Positions 1 to 5,909 of a stretch of DNA of 8,066 nucleotides are shown here, piece by piece (position 1 is the stretch's first letter; each line of letters starts with the position of its first letter). The stretch spans positions 1 through 8,066 of the forward strand of contig CAOKUH010000070.1 in assembly GCA_948472605.1 (NCBI GenBank). The letters are read 5' to 3'. This DNA is from an uncultured Mycoplasmatota bacterium. Its GTDB lineage: Bacteria; Bacillota_I; Bacilli_A; RF39; UBA660. The translations under genes were made by a program, and so were the position numbers. A model generated the notes under the pieces. That model was not told the origin of the DNA. It ran no database searches and saw only the letters and a list, made by a program, of their open reading frames with translations.

Positions 1-25
1 TAAACATTGACTTAGGGAGATTTTA

Positions 26-79
26 TTTTCAAAAAAGTGTTTAAGTTGGGATTATAGCCTAAAACCCTTTTTTTGAAAA
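26..79. terminator. Symmetric hairpin, probable (bidirectional) intrinsic terminator after ylbL
   Basis: An inverted repeat pairs 26-37 (TTTTCAAAAAAG) with 67-79 (CTTTTTTTGAAAA, one extra T). It continues after one mismatch with GTTT at 39-42 against AAAC at 62-65, leaving a loop of about 19 bases. Read on either strand, a short stem flanked by A before and a T-run after results, the layout of a bidirectional intrinsic terminator. It lies just beyond the stop codon of the minus-strand protease gene, so it probably ends that transcript and perhaps also a plus-strand gene entering from the left. The core stem is AT-rich, so strength is uncertain. Bases 1-25 show nothing I can call. Confidence 0.5.
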
Positions 80-87
80 GTACTAAT

Positions 88-1092
88 TTACTTTTCTAAA
101 GCAGCAACTGCTTCTTTTAATGTTTTTACAGGTATTAATTTAATATTTAATTCATTTGTCGATGCAACTGCCAAAGCCTCTTCATAATTATCTATTGGAC
201 AAAGAAAAATATCAGCATTATCTTTTTCCGCACCTAAAAGTTTATATTTAATTCCTCCAATTTCCCCAACATTTCCTAAAATATCAATTGTACCTGTTCC
301 AACAATTATTCTTCCTTTAGTTATATCATTTTCTACCAAAGCATTATAAATCGATAACGAAGTCATAAGCCCACCACTTGATCCAGATTCACTAGATTTA
401 GTGGAAATACTTATTTTGGGATCTGTTTCATACTCATATTTATTTATAATTGAAATACCAACTTTTAACGTATTTTCTACTTCATATATCTTAGCATAAC
501 ACTCTATTTCTTTATTATCCCTTAATACTTTAAACTTAACCTCTTCATTTAAAGATAAGGAATTAATATAATTTTGTAACTCTTTTAAATCTTTAAACTC
601 TTTTCCATTTACACTTAAAATAGTATCTTCTACTTTTAAATTAGTTAAAGCATCAGGGGTAACATAAGTAATTACATGATTTATTTTTTTTATATCAAGT
701 TTTTTATCTGCCAATTTATAAGCCGCAATCGTCGCATTATCTAATCCCTCTTCTAAATAAAGTCTATCTCTTATAAATGCATCATCAACACTTTCATCTT
801 CTAAAGTTATTTTACTTGAACTAACTAAATCCCAATTTGGTATAACAAAAGATAACAATACAAAAGGAATCTTACCTCTCATCATAGATACATAAGCCAT
901 AGATAATTCACCTTCAGTTTTATATCCATTATCTACTATTACCCTACTACTTAAATCAATAGTTCCTCCTGGTCTATAAACAACAAAAGGAAGTTCATAA
1001 AAGAACATAAATATTAATACAATAATTGTTAAAAGAAATTTATAATTTTCTTTTATGTAATTCTTAAAATTTTCATATAATTTATTAACCAT
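88..1092 (-). CDS. ylbL: YlbL/SepM-type membrane-anchored PDZ-Lon (S16) serine protease
   Basis: This is a predicted membrane-anchored serine protease of 334 residues, close to the family length of about 340. It has a hydrophobic anchor at about residues 18-38, a PDZ domain at about 137-200, and a C-terminal Lon-type S16 protease domain from about 225. The catalytic pair is visible: Ser239 in the SSGGLM motif and Lys282 in the GEIGGIKYK motif. By family knowledge, the bulk of the protein lies outside the membrane, and relatives process peptide signals (streptococcal SepM) or act in envelope quality control (Bacillus YlbL); the substrate here is unknown. The ATG at 1092 is preceded by AGGTGA (1101-1106) eight bases away, and TAA ends it. 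It diverges from the ylbJ-like gene across 43 bases, and both are near neighbours in B. subtilis. Family assignment is confident; substrate is not. Confidence 0.93.
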   Translation of the reverse strand: MVNKLYENFKNYIKENYKFLLTIIVLIFMFFYELPFVVYRPGGTIDLSSRVIVDNGYKTEGELSMAYVSMMRGKIPFVLLSFVIPNWDLVSSSKITLEDESVDDAFIRDRLYLEEGLDNATIAAYKLADKKLDIKKINHVITYVTPDALTNLKVEDTILSVNGKEFKDLKELQNYINSLSLNEEVKFKVLRDNKEIECYAKIYEVENTLKVGISIINKYEYETDPKISISTKSSESGSSGGLMTSLSIYNALVENDITKGRIIVGTGTIDILGNVGEIGGIKYKLLGAEKDNADIFLCPIDNYEEALAVASTNELNIKLIPVKTLKEAVAALEK

Positions 1093-1111
1093 TTACTAAT
1101 TCACCTAAATA

Positions 1112-1140
1112 ATTATATCAAATGAAAGGGATAATATGAA
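1112..1140 (-). promoter_or_regulatory. Candidate extended -10 promoter for the PDZ-Lon protease gene
   Basis: On the minus strand a perfect TATAAT lies at 1117-1112, preceded by TG one base upstream (TGATATAAT, an extended -10). A 4/6 match to the -35 (TTCATA) lies at 1140-1135 with a 17-base spacer. The -35 falls inside the start of the divergent ylbJ-like gene. The predicted start of transcription, near 1105, falls within the AGGTGA ribosome binding site, so the leader would be extremely short. That weakens the call, as does the AT-rich background. Confidence 0.35.
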
Positions 1141-2041
1141 AAAAAACTTTAAAAACAATATTTATATTTTTATAACCTTATTTTTTATCATAATTTTATT
1201 TAAAAATAACAAATCATTTCAAAGTTGTATTTTAAATGGAACCATGACTTTTTTTCAAAATGTTTTTCCTTCACTTTTTCCTATGTTTATTATTAATGAT
1301 ATATTAATGAACTATAATTTTTATTTTATAATTGATAAAACTATTCATAAGTTATTAAAAAAATTATTAGGATTTTCTAATATGGCCTCATATATCTTTG
1401 TAATGTCTATGTTTTCTGGAACTCCTACAAATGCTTATTTAACTGCTAATTTAGTTAAAGAAAATAAATTATCTAATAAGGATGCTAGTATTATTTTAAG
1501 CTATTCATGCTTTTTAAATCCATTATTTTTATATAATATGCTAAATTTAATTTTTAAAGATTCTAATCTAACTTTAAAATTAATGTTAGTTAATTATGGA
1601 CTCAATTTTGTTATTGCTTTTTTATTTCGCAAATACCCTTATGAAAATAAAAGTAATTTTAAATTTCCAACCTTAAGTTTTAGTAAATGCTTATCTAAAA
1701 GTTTAAAAAGAAGTATTGATACTCTTTTAATTATTTTAGGAACCATTATTTTTTATTTTATTTTATGTGAAGGTTTTAATTATTTTATTAACTTTCCTTA
1801 TCTTAATTGTTTTATAAATGGAATACTTGAAGCAACTGGCGGTTTGATTAAATTAAATGCTTTAAATATTAATATTCATTTAAAAGTTATAACCGCTAGT
1901 ATATTTATTTTATTTTGTGGTTTAAGTATTCATACTCAAATAAAAAACATCATTGCTGATGTTGATATTAGTTCTAAATATTTTGTCATATCTCGTATAT
2001 TTTGTGCCTTCTTAGCGGCAATTATTTTTATAATTACCTAA
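1136..2041 (+). CDS. ylbJ: YlbJ-like sporulation integral membrane protein (nucleoside-recognition/Gate family)
   Basis: This is a polytopic membrane protein of 301 residues. Features matching the YlbJ family are FPSLFP at 44-49, SGTPTNAY at 94-101 (the family's SGxPSGA-type Gate motif), a second Gate-like stretch FLNPLFLYNM at 126-135, and GLSIHTQ at 262-268, the counterpart of the C-terminal GLSVHAQ-type motif. Hydrophobic segments lie at about 9-22, 46-60, 84-96, 126-139, 150-164, 195-218, 250-268 and 285-300. In B. subtilis YlbJ is a mother-cell (sigma-E) protein needed for normal spore development; its transported substrate, if any, is not known to me. At 301 residues it is shorter than Bacillus YlbJ (about 400) yet keeps both ends, suggesting short loops rather than truncation. 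The ATG is preceded by GAAAGGG (1124-1130). Its last 30 bases overlap the convergent pseudopilin gene. Confidence 0.8.
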   Translation: MKKNFKNNIYIFITLFFIIILFKNNKSFQSCILNGTMTFFQNVFPSLFPMFIINDILMNYNFYFIIDKTIHKLLKKLLGFSNMASYIFVMSMFSGTPTNAYLTANLVKENKLSNKDASIILSYSCFLNPLFLYNMLNLIFKDSNLTLKLMLVNYGLNFVIAFLFRKYPYENKSNFKFPTLSFSKCLSKSLKRSIDTLLIILGTIIFYFILCEGFNYFINFPYLNCFINGILEATGGLIKLNALNINIHLKVITASIFILFCGLSIHTQIKNIIADVDISSKYFVISRIFCAFLAAIIFIIT

Positions 2042-2596
2042 TGAACTTTTATTAGGAAAATTACTTGCCGTAATACCTTTTTTTTCTCCTAAATAGAAGA
2101 ATTCTAAATCATCTATATAATTTTTAACATTAGGATTAGTTGAAACAGGAATAGTAAATCTTACAAAAAAGAATTCTCCTTCATTTATAGTATGGATACT
2201 TGTCTTGTAACTAACACAATTTATATCATATTTAGAATTAACATTTTCTTTTTCAAGATTCCATTTTTCTATTCCTTTTGTACTATGACTATAAGTTACT
2301 GCATCTTGATTAACAGTCAGAGTTGCGTTTGTCCCATCACCATATGTAAAAGTTAAAATAATTGAACTAGAATTATAAGAATCACTTAAACGGACTAATT
2401 TTCTTTCCAAAAAATCTGCTTGTATTGTTTTTATAATTATTGCTCTTTTTTGCTGATTTTCTCTATTAAAATCAATATTATTATTTGTATATCTTACATC
2501 AACAAGTAGTCTAAATAAAAATGTTATTAAAATTGATATTAAACCAATACTAATAATTAGTTCTACAAGTGTTACACCTCTATTATTTAGTTTCAT
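2012..2596 (-). CDS. Type IV pilin-like protein (pseudopilin), second gene of the pair
   Basis: A secreted, membrane-anchored pilin-like protein of 194 residues. It starts with a class III prepilin leader: short basic head, Gly7 at the cleavage point, then VTLVE with the conserved Glu at +5 (residue 12), and a hydrophobic helix to about residue 33. The rest looks like a beta-rich extracellular domain with no name I can give; it has two cysteines (127 and 193) that could pair. By family knowledge such proteins are cut and methylated by a PilD/ComC-type peptidase and assembled by a pilus, competence or type II secretion machine. The start overlaps the previous gene's stop as ATGA, and GGGGGA lies six bases upstream, so the two are translationally coupled. 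The last nine codons and the stop overlap the convergent ylbJ-like gene. The exact role (minor pilin, pseudopilin, competence) is open. Confidence 0.85.
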   Translation of the reverse strand: MKLNNRGVTLVELIISIGLISILITFLFRLLVDVRYTNNNIDFNRENQQKRAIIIKTIQADFLERKLVRLSDSYNSSSIILTFTYGDGTNATLTVNQDAVTYSHSTKGIEKWNLEKENVNSKYDINCVSYKTSIHTINEGEFFFVRFTIPVSTNPNVKNYIDDLEFFYLGEKKGITASNFPNKSSLGNYKNNCR

Positions 2597-3174
2597 GATA
2601 AATCCCCCAAACTTATAGTAGCATAAAAGAATTCACAATCATCGCCCTCACATCTTGTTCCATCTTTATTTTCGGCGAATTCTACTATAACCCGATAGCC
2701 ACTTTTACCAAGACCACCAATTGTTTTTATATAAGCGGCAGCAGCATCATTAACTTTAGCCAATGCTTCACATGCCCCATTTCGATTACTACAATTTTGA
2801 AGCATACTTAAATCACTATAAGTCAAATACATATTAGTAATGTGTAGTTCTTCTTTAAAAACTTCACAAAATCTTATATTATCCTCTTCATTAAGAAATA
2901 TACCGCCACCACAACCAAAACCAGCTAAAACATTAAGTGGTTTAGTATTATCATCTTTATTTAAAGCAGTTGCTACTAAATCTAGCCTAAAATTACGAAA
3001 AAACTTTTCTAAATAATATGTTCTATATAAATAGGCTGAATCATTATATTTTATTCTTATTTTTTCTTTACGAATAACAGCATTATAAGTAGAATAAAGC
3101 ATAAGTAAAGAGGCCGTTAAAACCGCAACAACAACTAATGTTTCAATAAAAATAAATCCCTTTTTATTCTTCAT
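2593..3174 (-). CDS. Type IV pilin-like protein (pseudopilin), first gene of the pair, six cysteines
   Basis: A pilin-like protein of 193 residues. The N-terminus has four near-continuous basic/polar residues, Gly6 at the cleavage site and FIFIE with Glu at +5 (residue 11), followed by a hydrophobic helix to about residue 30: a class III prepilin signal. The remainder has no family I recognise. It carries six cysteines (88, 103, 128, 135, 175, 180), an even number suited to disulfides in an extracellular domain, and a glycine-rich patch at 86-91. A basic, amphipathic continuation (about 31-62) fits the usual long pilin helix. TGA ends it and overlaps the next gene's ATG. The ATG is preceded by AGGA (3184-3187) nine bases away, with a good promoter just upstream, so this gene starts a two-gene operon separate from recO. 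No other pilus genes are in the window. Confidence 0.85.
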   Translation of the reverse strand: MKNKKGFIFIETLVVVAVLTASLLMLYSTYNAVIRKEKIRIKYNDSAYLYRTYYLEKFFRNFRLDLVATALNKDDNTKPLNVLAGFGCGGGIFLNEEDNIRFCEVFKEELHITNMYLTYSDLSMLQNCSNRNGACEALAKVNDAAAAYIKTIGGLGKSGYRVIVEFAENKDGTRCEGDDCEFFYATISLGDLS

Positions 3175-3196
3175 ATAGCCACATCCTATTGTATTA

Positions 3197-3225
3197 ATTA
3201 TAATAAATTAACCTTTTAATGTAAA
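3197..3225 (-). promoter_or_regulatory. Sigma-A-type promoter of the pseudopilin pair
   Basis: On the minus strand the -35 box TTTACA (3225-3220, 5/6 match) and the perfect -10 box TATAAT (3202-3197) are 17 bases apart. The predicted start of transcription is near 3190, a few bases upstream of the AGGA ribosome binding site at 3187-3184 and the ATG at 3174. This is the best promoter in the window. The 8-mer AATGTAAA (plus strand), which contains the -35 box, recurs 26 bases upstream at 3244-3251 and might be an operator half, but it could be chance. Confidence 0.6.
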
Positions 3226-3297
3226 GGACTTGTTTTTAATAAGAATGTAAAATTTTTAGATTTTATATTAAATTGAACAATTTAAAAATTATTGGAA

Positions 3298-3324
3298 ATA
3301 AAAAAACAATATTTTACTATTGTT
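3298..3324 (-). terminator. Weak intrinsic terminator at the end of recO
   Basis: On the minus strand a seven-base stem (3324-3318 with 3311-3305, AACAATA/TATTGTT type) with a six-base loop is followed at once by a run of T from 3306 to 3300. The hairpin starts inside the last codons of recO, so the stop codon lies in the loop region. The stem has only one G-C pair. Its position between the recO end and the separate pseudopilin promoter supports a role in ending the cluster's transcript. The remainder of 3226-3297 holds no ORF that I can support. Confidence 0.4.
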
Positions 3325-4054
3325 CTAAAGCCAACATATTAAACAAAAATTTTTTACTATTTAAAAATAATCCCGTATATCTTTCATAATAACGATTAAT
3401 AAAAAAATTAATTTCTTTTATTATTTCTTCATTAATTTTAAGTTCTGATATTGAATTTATTTCAACGTAATAATACATACGAATTAGCTTAATAGTTTTG
3501 GAACTAACTAAAATTTGATTGGTATAGCAATTTTTACAAACAAACCCTCCGATATCAGCATCAATAGTTACAATACTAGTTTTATTGCCACATGAAATGC
3601 ACGCATCTAATTCGAGTCCAACTCCTAAAAATGGTAAATATTTTAATTCTATAATATTAGTTATTACTAAAGGATCCATTAAATTATTTATTTTTTTTAC
3701 AGCAGAAATATATAAATCATAAAGAGAATTATCTTCACATTGTTTATAAACTTGGCTTGTTAATTCAGTAAGATAATTTAAATAACTAATAAGAATTATA
3801 TCATTTTTTATCCTTTTAAAGTCATCTATAATATCAACATCTTTTAAAATAGATAATTTATCTTCCTTGTAATAAATATAAAAATAACCATAAGTAAACT
3901 TTATGGTTAAAGCTCTAAGACGGCTTTTCATTGATTTAACACCTTTACACATTATTCCAATAATACCATACTCTTTAGTAAAAACTTGAATAATCTTTGA
4001 TGAATCTCCATAAGGTGTCTCATTTACAATCATGCCTTCAACTTTTGTTATCAT
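3317..4054 (-). CDS. recO: DNA repair protein RecO
   Basis: RecO works in the RecFOR pathway: it binds single-stranded DNA and SSB and helps load RecA at gaps. The N-terminal OB-fold region is visible from residue 1 (ITKVEGMIVNETPYGDSSKI and the following strands to about 75), followed by a helical region. A four-cysteine zinc site of the usual RecO layout is at Cys152, Cys155, Cys173 and Cys176. The length of 245 residues is normal. I chose the ATG at 4054 because the OB-fold begins there, as in Bacillus RecO; an ATG 24 bases further up (4078) would add eight residues with no good ribosome binding site. The chosen start lies 17 bases inside the end of the yqzL-like gene, so translation is probably coupled. 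It is the last gene of the era-yqzL-recO block and ends in TAG. Confidence 0.93.
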   Translation of the reverse strand: MITKVEGMIVNETPYGDSSKIIQVFTKEYGIIGIMCKGVKSMKSRLRALTIKFTYGYFYIYYKEDKLSILKDVDIIDDFKRIKNDIILISYLNYLTELTSQVYKQCEDNSLYDLYISAVKKINNLMDPLVITNIIELKYLPFLGVGLELDACISCGNKTSIVTIDADIGGFVCKNCYTNQILVSSKTIKLIRMYYYVEINSISELKINEEIIKEINFFINRYYERYTGLFLNSKKFLFNMLALEQ

Positions 4055-4142
4055 CGCTTTCACTTCTCTTCTTAGCATACTCTAAATAATCTAATACGTT
4101 TCCTGTTTTCTTAAACTTATTCCATGCTTCTTTTTTATTCAT
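4038..4142 (-). CDS. yqzL: YqzL-like small protein between era and recO
   Basis: This is a 34-residue reading frame, too short for most gene callers. It starts at ATG 4142, ends at TGA 4038, and has a strong ribosome binding site GAGGA (4152-4156) nine bases upstream. The peptide contains EAWNKFKKTGNVLDYLEYAK at residues 5-24, which fits the YqzL pattern of a tryptophan, a phenylalanine, a TG pair and a YL pair spaced as in short Bacillota proteins found at exactly this place between era and recO. The function of YqzL is not known. Its 3' end overlaps the recO start by 17 bases, so one job of its translation may be to bring ribosomes to recO. Position, ribosome binding site and motif agree, though a chance short frame cannot be ruled out fully. 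Confidence 0.75.
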   Translation of the reverse strand: MNKKEAWNKFKKTGNVLDYLEYAKKRSESDDNKS

Positions 4143-4149
4143 TTTAATC

Positions 4150-4189
4150 AATCCTCAATCTTTCTAAATATATATTGGGGATTTTTTTT
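4150..4189. promoter_or_regulatory. Hairpin covering the yqzL ribosome binding site, terminator-like on the plus strand
   Basis: The arms 4150-4159 (AATCCTCAAT) and 4174-4183 (ATTGGGGATT) are complementary over ten bases. On the minus-strand RNA there are nine pairs and one C-A mismatch, and the stem contains the GAGGA site of yqzL (4152-4156), so folding could hide it after era. On the plus strand all ten pairs form (one U-G) and eight Ts (4182-4189) overlap and follow the stem, which is the form of an intrinsic terminator. No plus-strand gene ends here, so that reading would only concern antisense RNA. The loop is 14 bases. Confidence 0.4.
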
Positions 4190-4194
4190 AAAAT

Positions 4195-5079
4195 TTATTC
4201 ATTTTCTTTAAAACCTAATTCATTTAATATTTTATCTTTCTCTCGCCATTTCTTAATTGTCTTAACATATAAATCTAAATAAACTCTTTTATTAAGCATT
4301 GCTTCTATTTCTTTTCTTGCTAAAGAACCAATAGTTTTTAATCTTTCACCATTTTTTCCTATAACAATTTTCTTTATTGAATCACGTTCTACAACAATTT
4401 CAACCCCAATTAAAGTAACATTATTTTTCTCTTCAAAATAAGTAGTTACACAAGTAAGACAATGAGGAACCTCTTCAATTGTTAAATTAAGAAGTTTTTC
4501 TCTTACAATTTCACTTATCATAAAATATGTACTATTACTAGTTATAGTATCATCATCAAAATATTTAACGTCATCTTTTAGATATTTTTTTATTACTTTA
4601 ATTAAACAATCTAAATTATCATTTTTTATTGCACTTACTGGTACTATATCCGCAAATGGATATAAATCTTTATAATTTTCAATAACTTCTAAAATTTCTT
4701 CATTTTTTATTTTGTCAATTTTATTTAAAACCAATATTACTGGGACATTAGAACTTTTTAAACATTCTAAAATAAATTTATCTCCCTTTCCTAAAGATTG
4801 TGATGCATCAACTATAAATAAAATGGTATCTACATCATGAATTAACCCTAATGCTTGTTTATTTAATATTCGCCCTAATTTACTTTGTGGTTTATGAATA
4901 CCAGGCGTATCTACAAATACAATTTGAGTATCACTTTCGTTATAAATACCTTGAATTATATTTCTGGTAGTCTGAGCTTTATCTGAAGTTATAGCAATAT
5001 GGGCATTAACTAAAGAATTCAAAAGAGTACTTTTTCCCACATTTGGCCTTCCTATTATACTTACAAATCCACTTTGCAT
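4195..5079 (-). CDS. era: GTPase Era
   Basis: Era is an essential GTPase that binds the 3' end of 16S rRNA and helps 30S subunit maturation at the inner face of the membrane. The 294 residues match the usual length of about 300. GTPase motifs are G1 GRPNVGKST at 10-18, G2 QTTRN around 36-40, G3 DTPG at 57-60, G4 NKID at 119-122 and G5 SAI at 149-151. The C-terminal KH RNA-binding domain shows GKNGERLKTIG at 241-251 and the typical tail KKWREKDKILNELGF at about 276-290. The ATG at 5079 follows GAGGTGA (5086-5092); the dgkA stop is 16 bases upstream. It is followed by yqzL and recO as in B. subtilis. YbeY, also an rRNA-maturation factor, is two genes upstream, a functional pairing. Confidence 0.97.
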   Translation of the reverse strand: MQSGFVSIIGRPNVGKSTLLNSLVNAHIAITSDKAQTTRNIIQGIYNESDTQIVFVDTPGIHKPQSKLGRILNKQALGLIHDVDTILFIVDASQSLGKGDKFILECLKSSNVPVILVLNKIDKIKNEEILEVIENYKDLYPFADIVPVSAIKNDNLDCLIKVIKKYLKDDVKYFDDDTITSNSTYFMISEIVREKLLNLTIEEVPHCLTCVTTYFEEKNNVTLIGVEIVVERDSIKKIVIGKNGERLKTIGSLARKEIEAMLNKRVYLDLYVKTIKKWREKDKILNELGFKENE

Positions 5080-5095
5080 AAAAATTCACCTCTTA

Positions 5096-5494
5096 TTAAC
5101 TAAAAACTCTCATAAAATATGGTCCAAAAACAAATAGACCAATAACAATTGCTACTAAAGTAACAATACATGTTGCAGCACTTCCACAATCTTTAGCTAT
5201 TTTAGCTAAAGGATTTTTTTCTAAAGTAACTAAATCTACTGCTGCCTCGATGGCTGTATTTAAAAGTTCAATTCCTAAAATAACTCCTAATACAATAAAA
5301 ATAGTTGCCCATTCAGATAATTTAATTTTAAAAATAATTCCTAAACAAATAGAAAAAATAGTAGCTATTCCATGTAACCATAAACTTTGTTCATATCGAT
5401 AAGCATAAACTAAACCCTCAATAGAATATTTTATACTATAAAAAATACGCTTTAAACCTTTTTTCTTTAAATCATCTCTTGATATTTGAGGCAT
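5096..5494 (-). CDS. dgkA: Diacylglycerol/undecaprenol kinase, DgkA family
   Basis: This is a small integral membrane kinase of 132 residues. In Gram-positive bacteria the family phosphorylates mainly undecaprenol, feeding the lipid carrier pool for cell-wall synthesis, rather than diacylglycerol. Visible family motifs are EG at 26-27 with R33, E35 and H41, then GIELLNTAIEAAVDL at 74-88, and AKDCGSAA at 100-107, which carry conserved acidic and Asn/Ser residues of the active site. Three membrane helices are expected: about 40-57, 62-82 and 105-128. A basic N-terminus precedes them. The ATG at 5494 has an excellent AGGAGA site (5504-5509) nine bases upstream, and the start lies inside the end of ybeY (23-base overlap). 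In B. subtilis cdd usually lies between this gene and era; here the two are only 16 bases apart. Confidence 0.95.
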   Translation of the reverse strand: MPQISRDDLKKKGLKRIFYSIKYSIEGLVYAYRYEQSLWLHGIATIFSICLGIIFKIKLSEWATIFIVLGVILGIELLNTAIEAAVDLVTLEKNPLAKIAKDCGSAATCIVTLVAIVIGLFVFGPYFMRVFS

Positions 5495-5909
5495 TTAAAA
5501 TCATCTCCTGCTTATTAAACATTACTATTTCTTCATCCTTGGTCATATGATCATAGCCTAACAAATGTAATAAACCATGAACTATTAAAAATGAAAGTTC
5601 CCTTTTTTCCGAATGACCATAAGATTCTGCTTGCTCTATCATTCTAGGAATACATACATATATATCACCTAAAACTCTAATTTCATTAGTAAAACTATTA
5701 TTATCTTCAAAAGCAAAAGAAATTACATCAGTAACTTTATCTATATTACGATAATTTTTATTTATTTCTTTTATTTCATTATTTCCAACAAAAGTAATTG
5801 AAAATATAGCATTTTGTACTTTTTCTAAAGTTAATGTATTTTTTATTACCTCATCTAAATAACTATAATCATTTTTATAACCATATAAATTATTAATATC
5901 ATACTCCAT
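5472..5909 (-). CDS. ybeY: Endoribonuclease YbeY, rRNA maturation factor
   Basis: YbeY is a zinc-dependent RNase needed for 16S rRNA 3'-end maturation and ribosome quality control. The 145 residues fit the family. The metal site HGLLHLLGYDH at 111-121 gives three histidines (111, 115, 121), and upstream motifs YRNIDKVTDVISFAF (about 53-67) and GDIYV (81-85) are typical. I chose the ATG at 5909, since a GGGTGG ribosome binding site ends five bases upstream. A GTG at 5918 in the same frame would add three residues (the ninth base upstream) but would overlap that site. The ATG overlaps the TAA of the VanZ-family gene (TAATG), suggesting coupling. It ends in TGA, inside dgkA. The order ybeY-dgkA-era is the usual one in Bacillota, so the assignment is secure. 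Confidence 0.95.
   Translation of the reverse strand: MEYDINNLYGYKNDYSYLDEVIKNTLTLEKVQNAIFSITFVGNNEIKEINKNYRNIDKVTDVISFAFEDNNSFTNEIRVLGDIYVCIPRMIEQAESYGHSEKRELSFLIVHGLLHLLGYDHMTKDEEIVMFNKQEMILNASNIKR

Noticed and set aside
1041..1081. TATAAT boxes on the plus strand (1041-1046, 1076-1081) as promoter of the ylbJ-like gene
   Set aside because: Neither has a -35-like box at 16-18 bases, and such boxes are common by chance in sequence this AT-rich.
3226..3300. Small gene or RNA in the recO to pseudopilin gap
   Set aside because: No frame of useful length with a ribosome binding site, and no convincing folded structure beyond the recO terminator and the promoter; the short AATT-type inverted repeats are expected in AT-rich DNA.
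4055..4078. Upstream ATG at 4078 for recO
   Set aside because: It would add eight residues not found in RecO N-termini and has no good ribosome binding site; the ATG at 4054 starts directly at the OB-fold.
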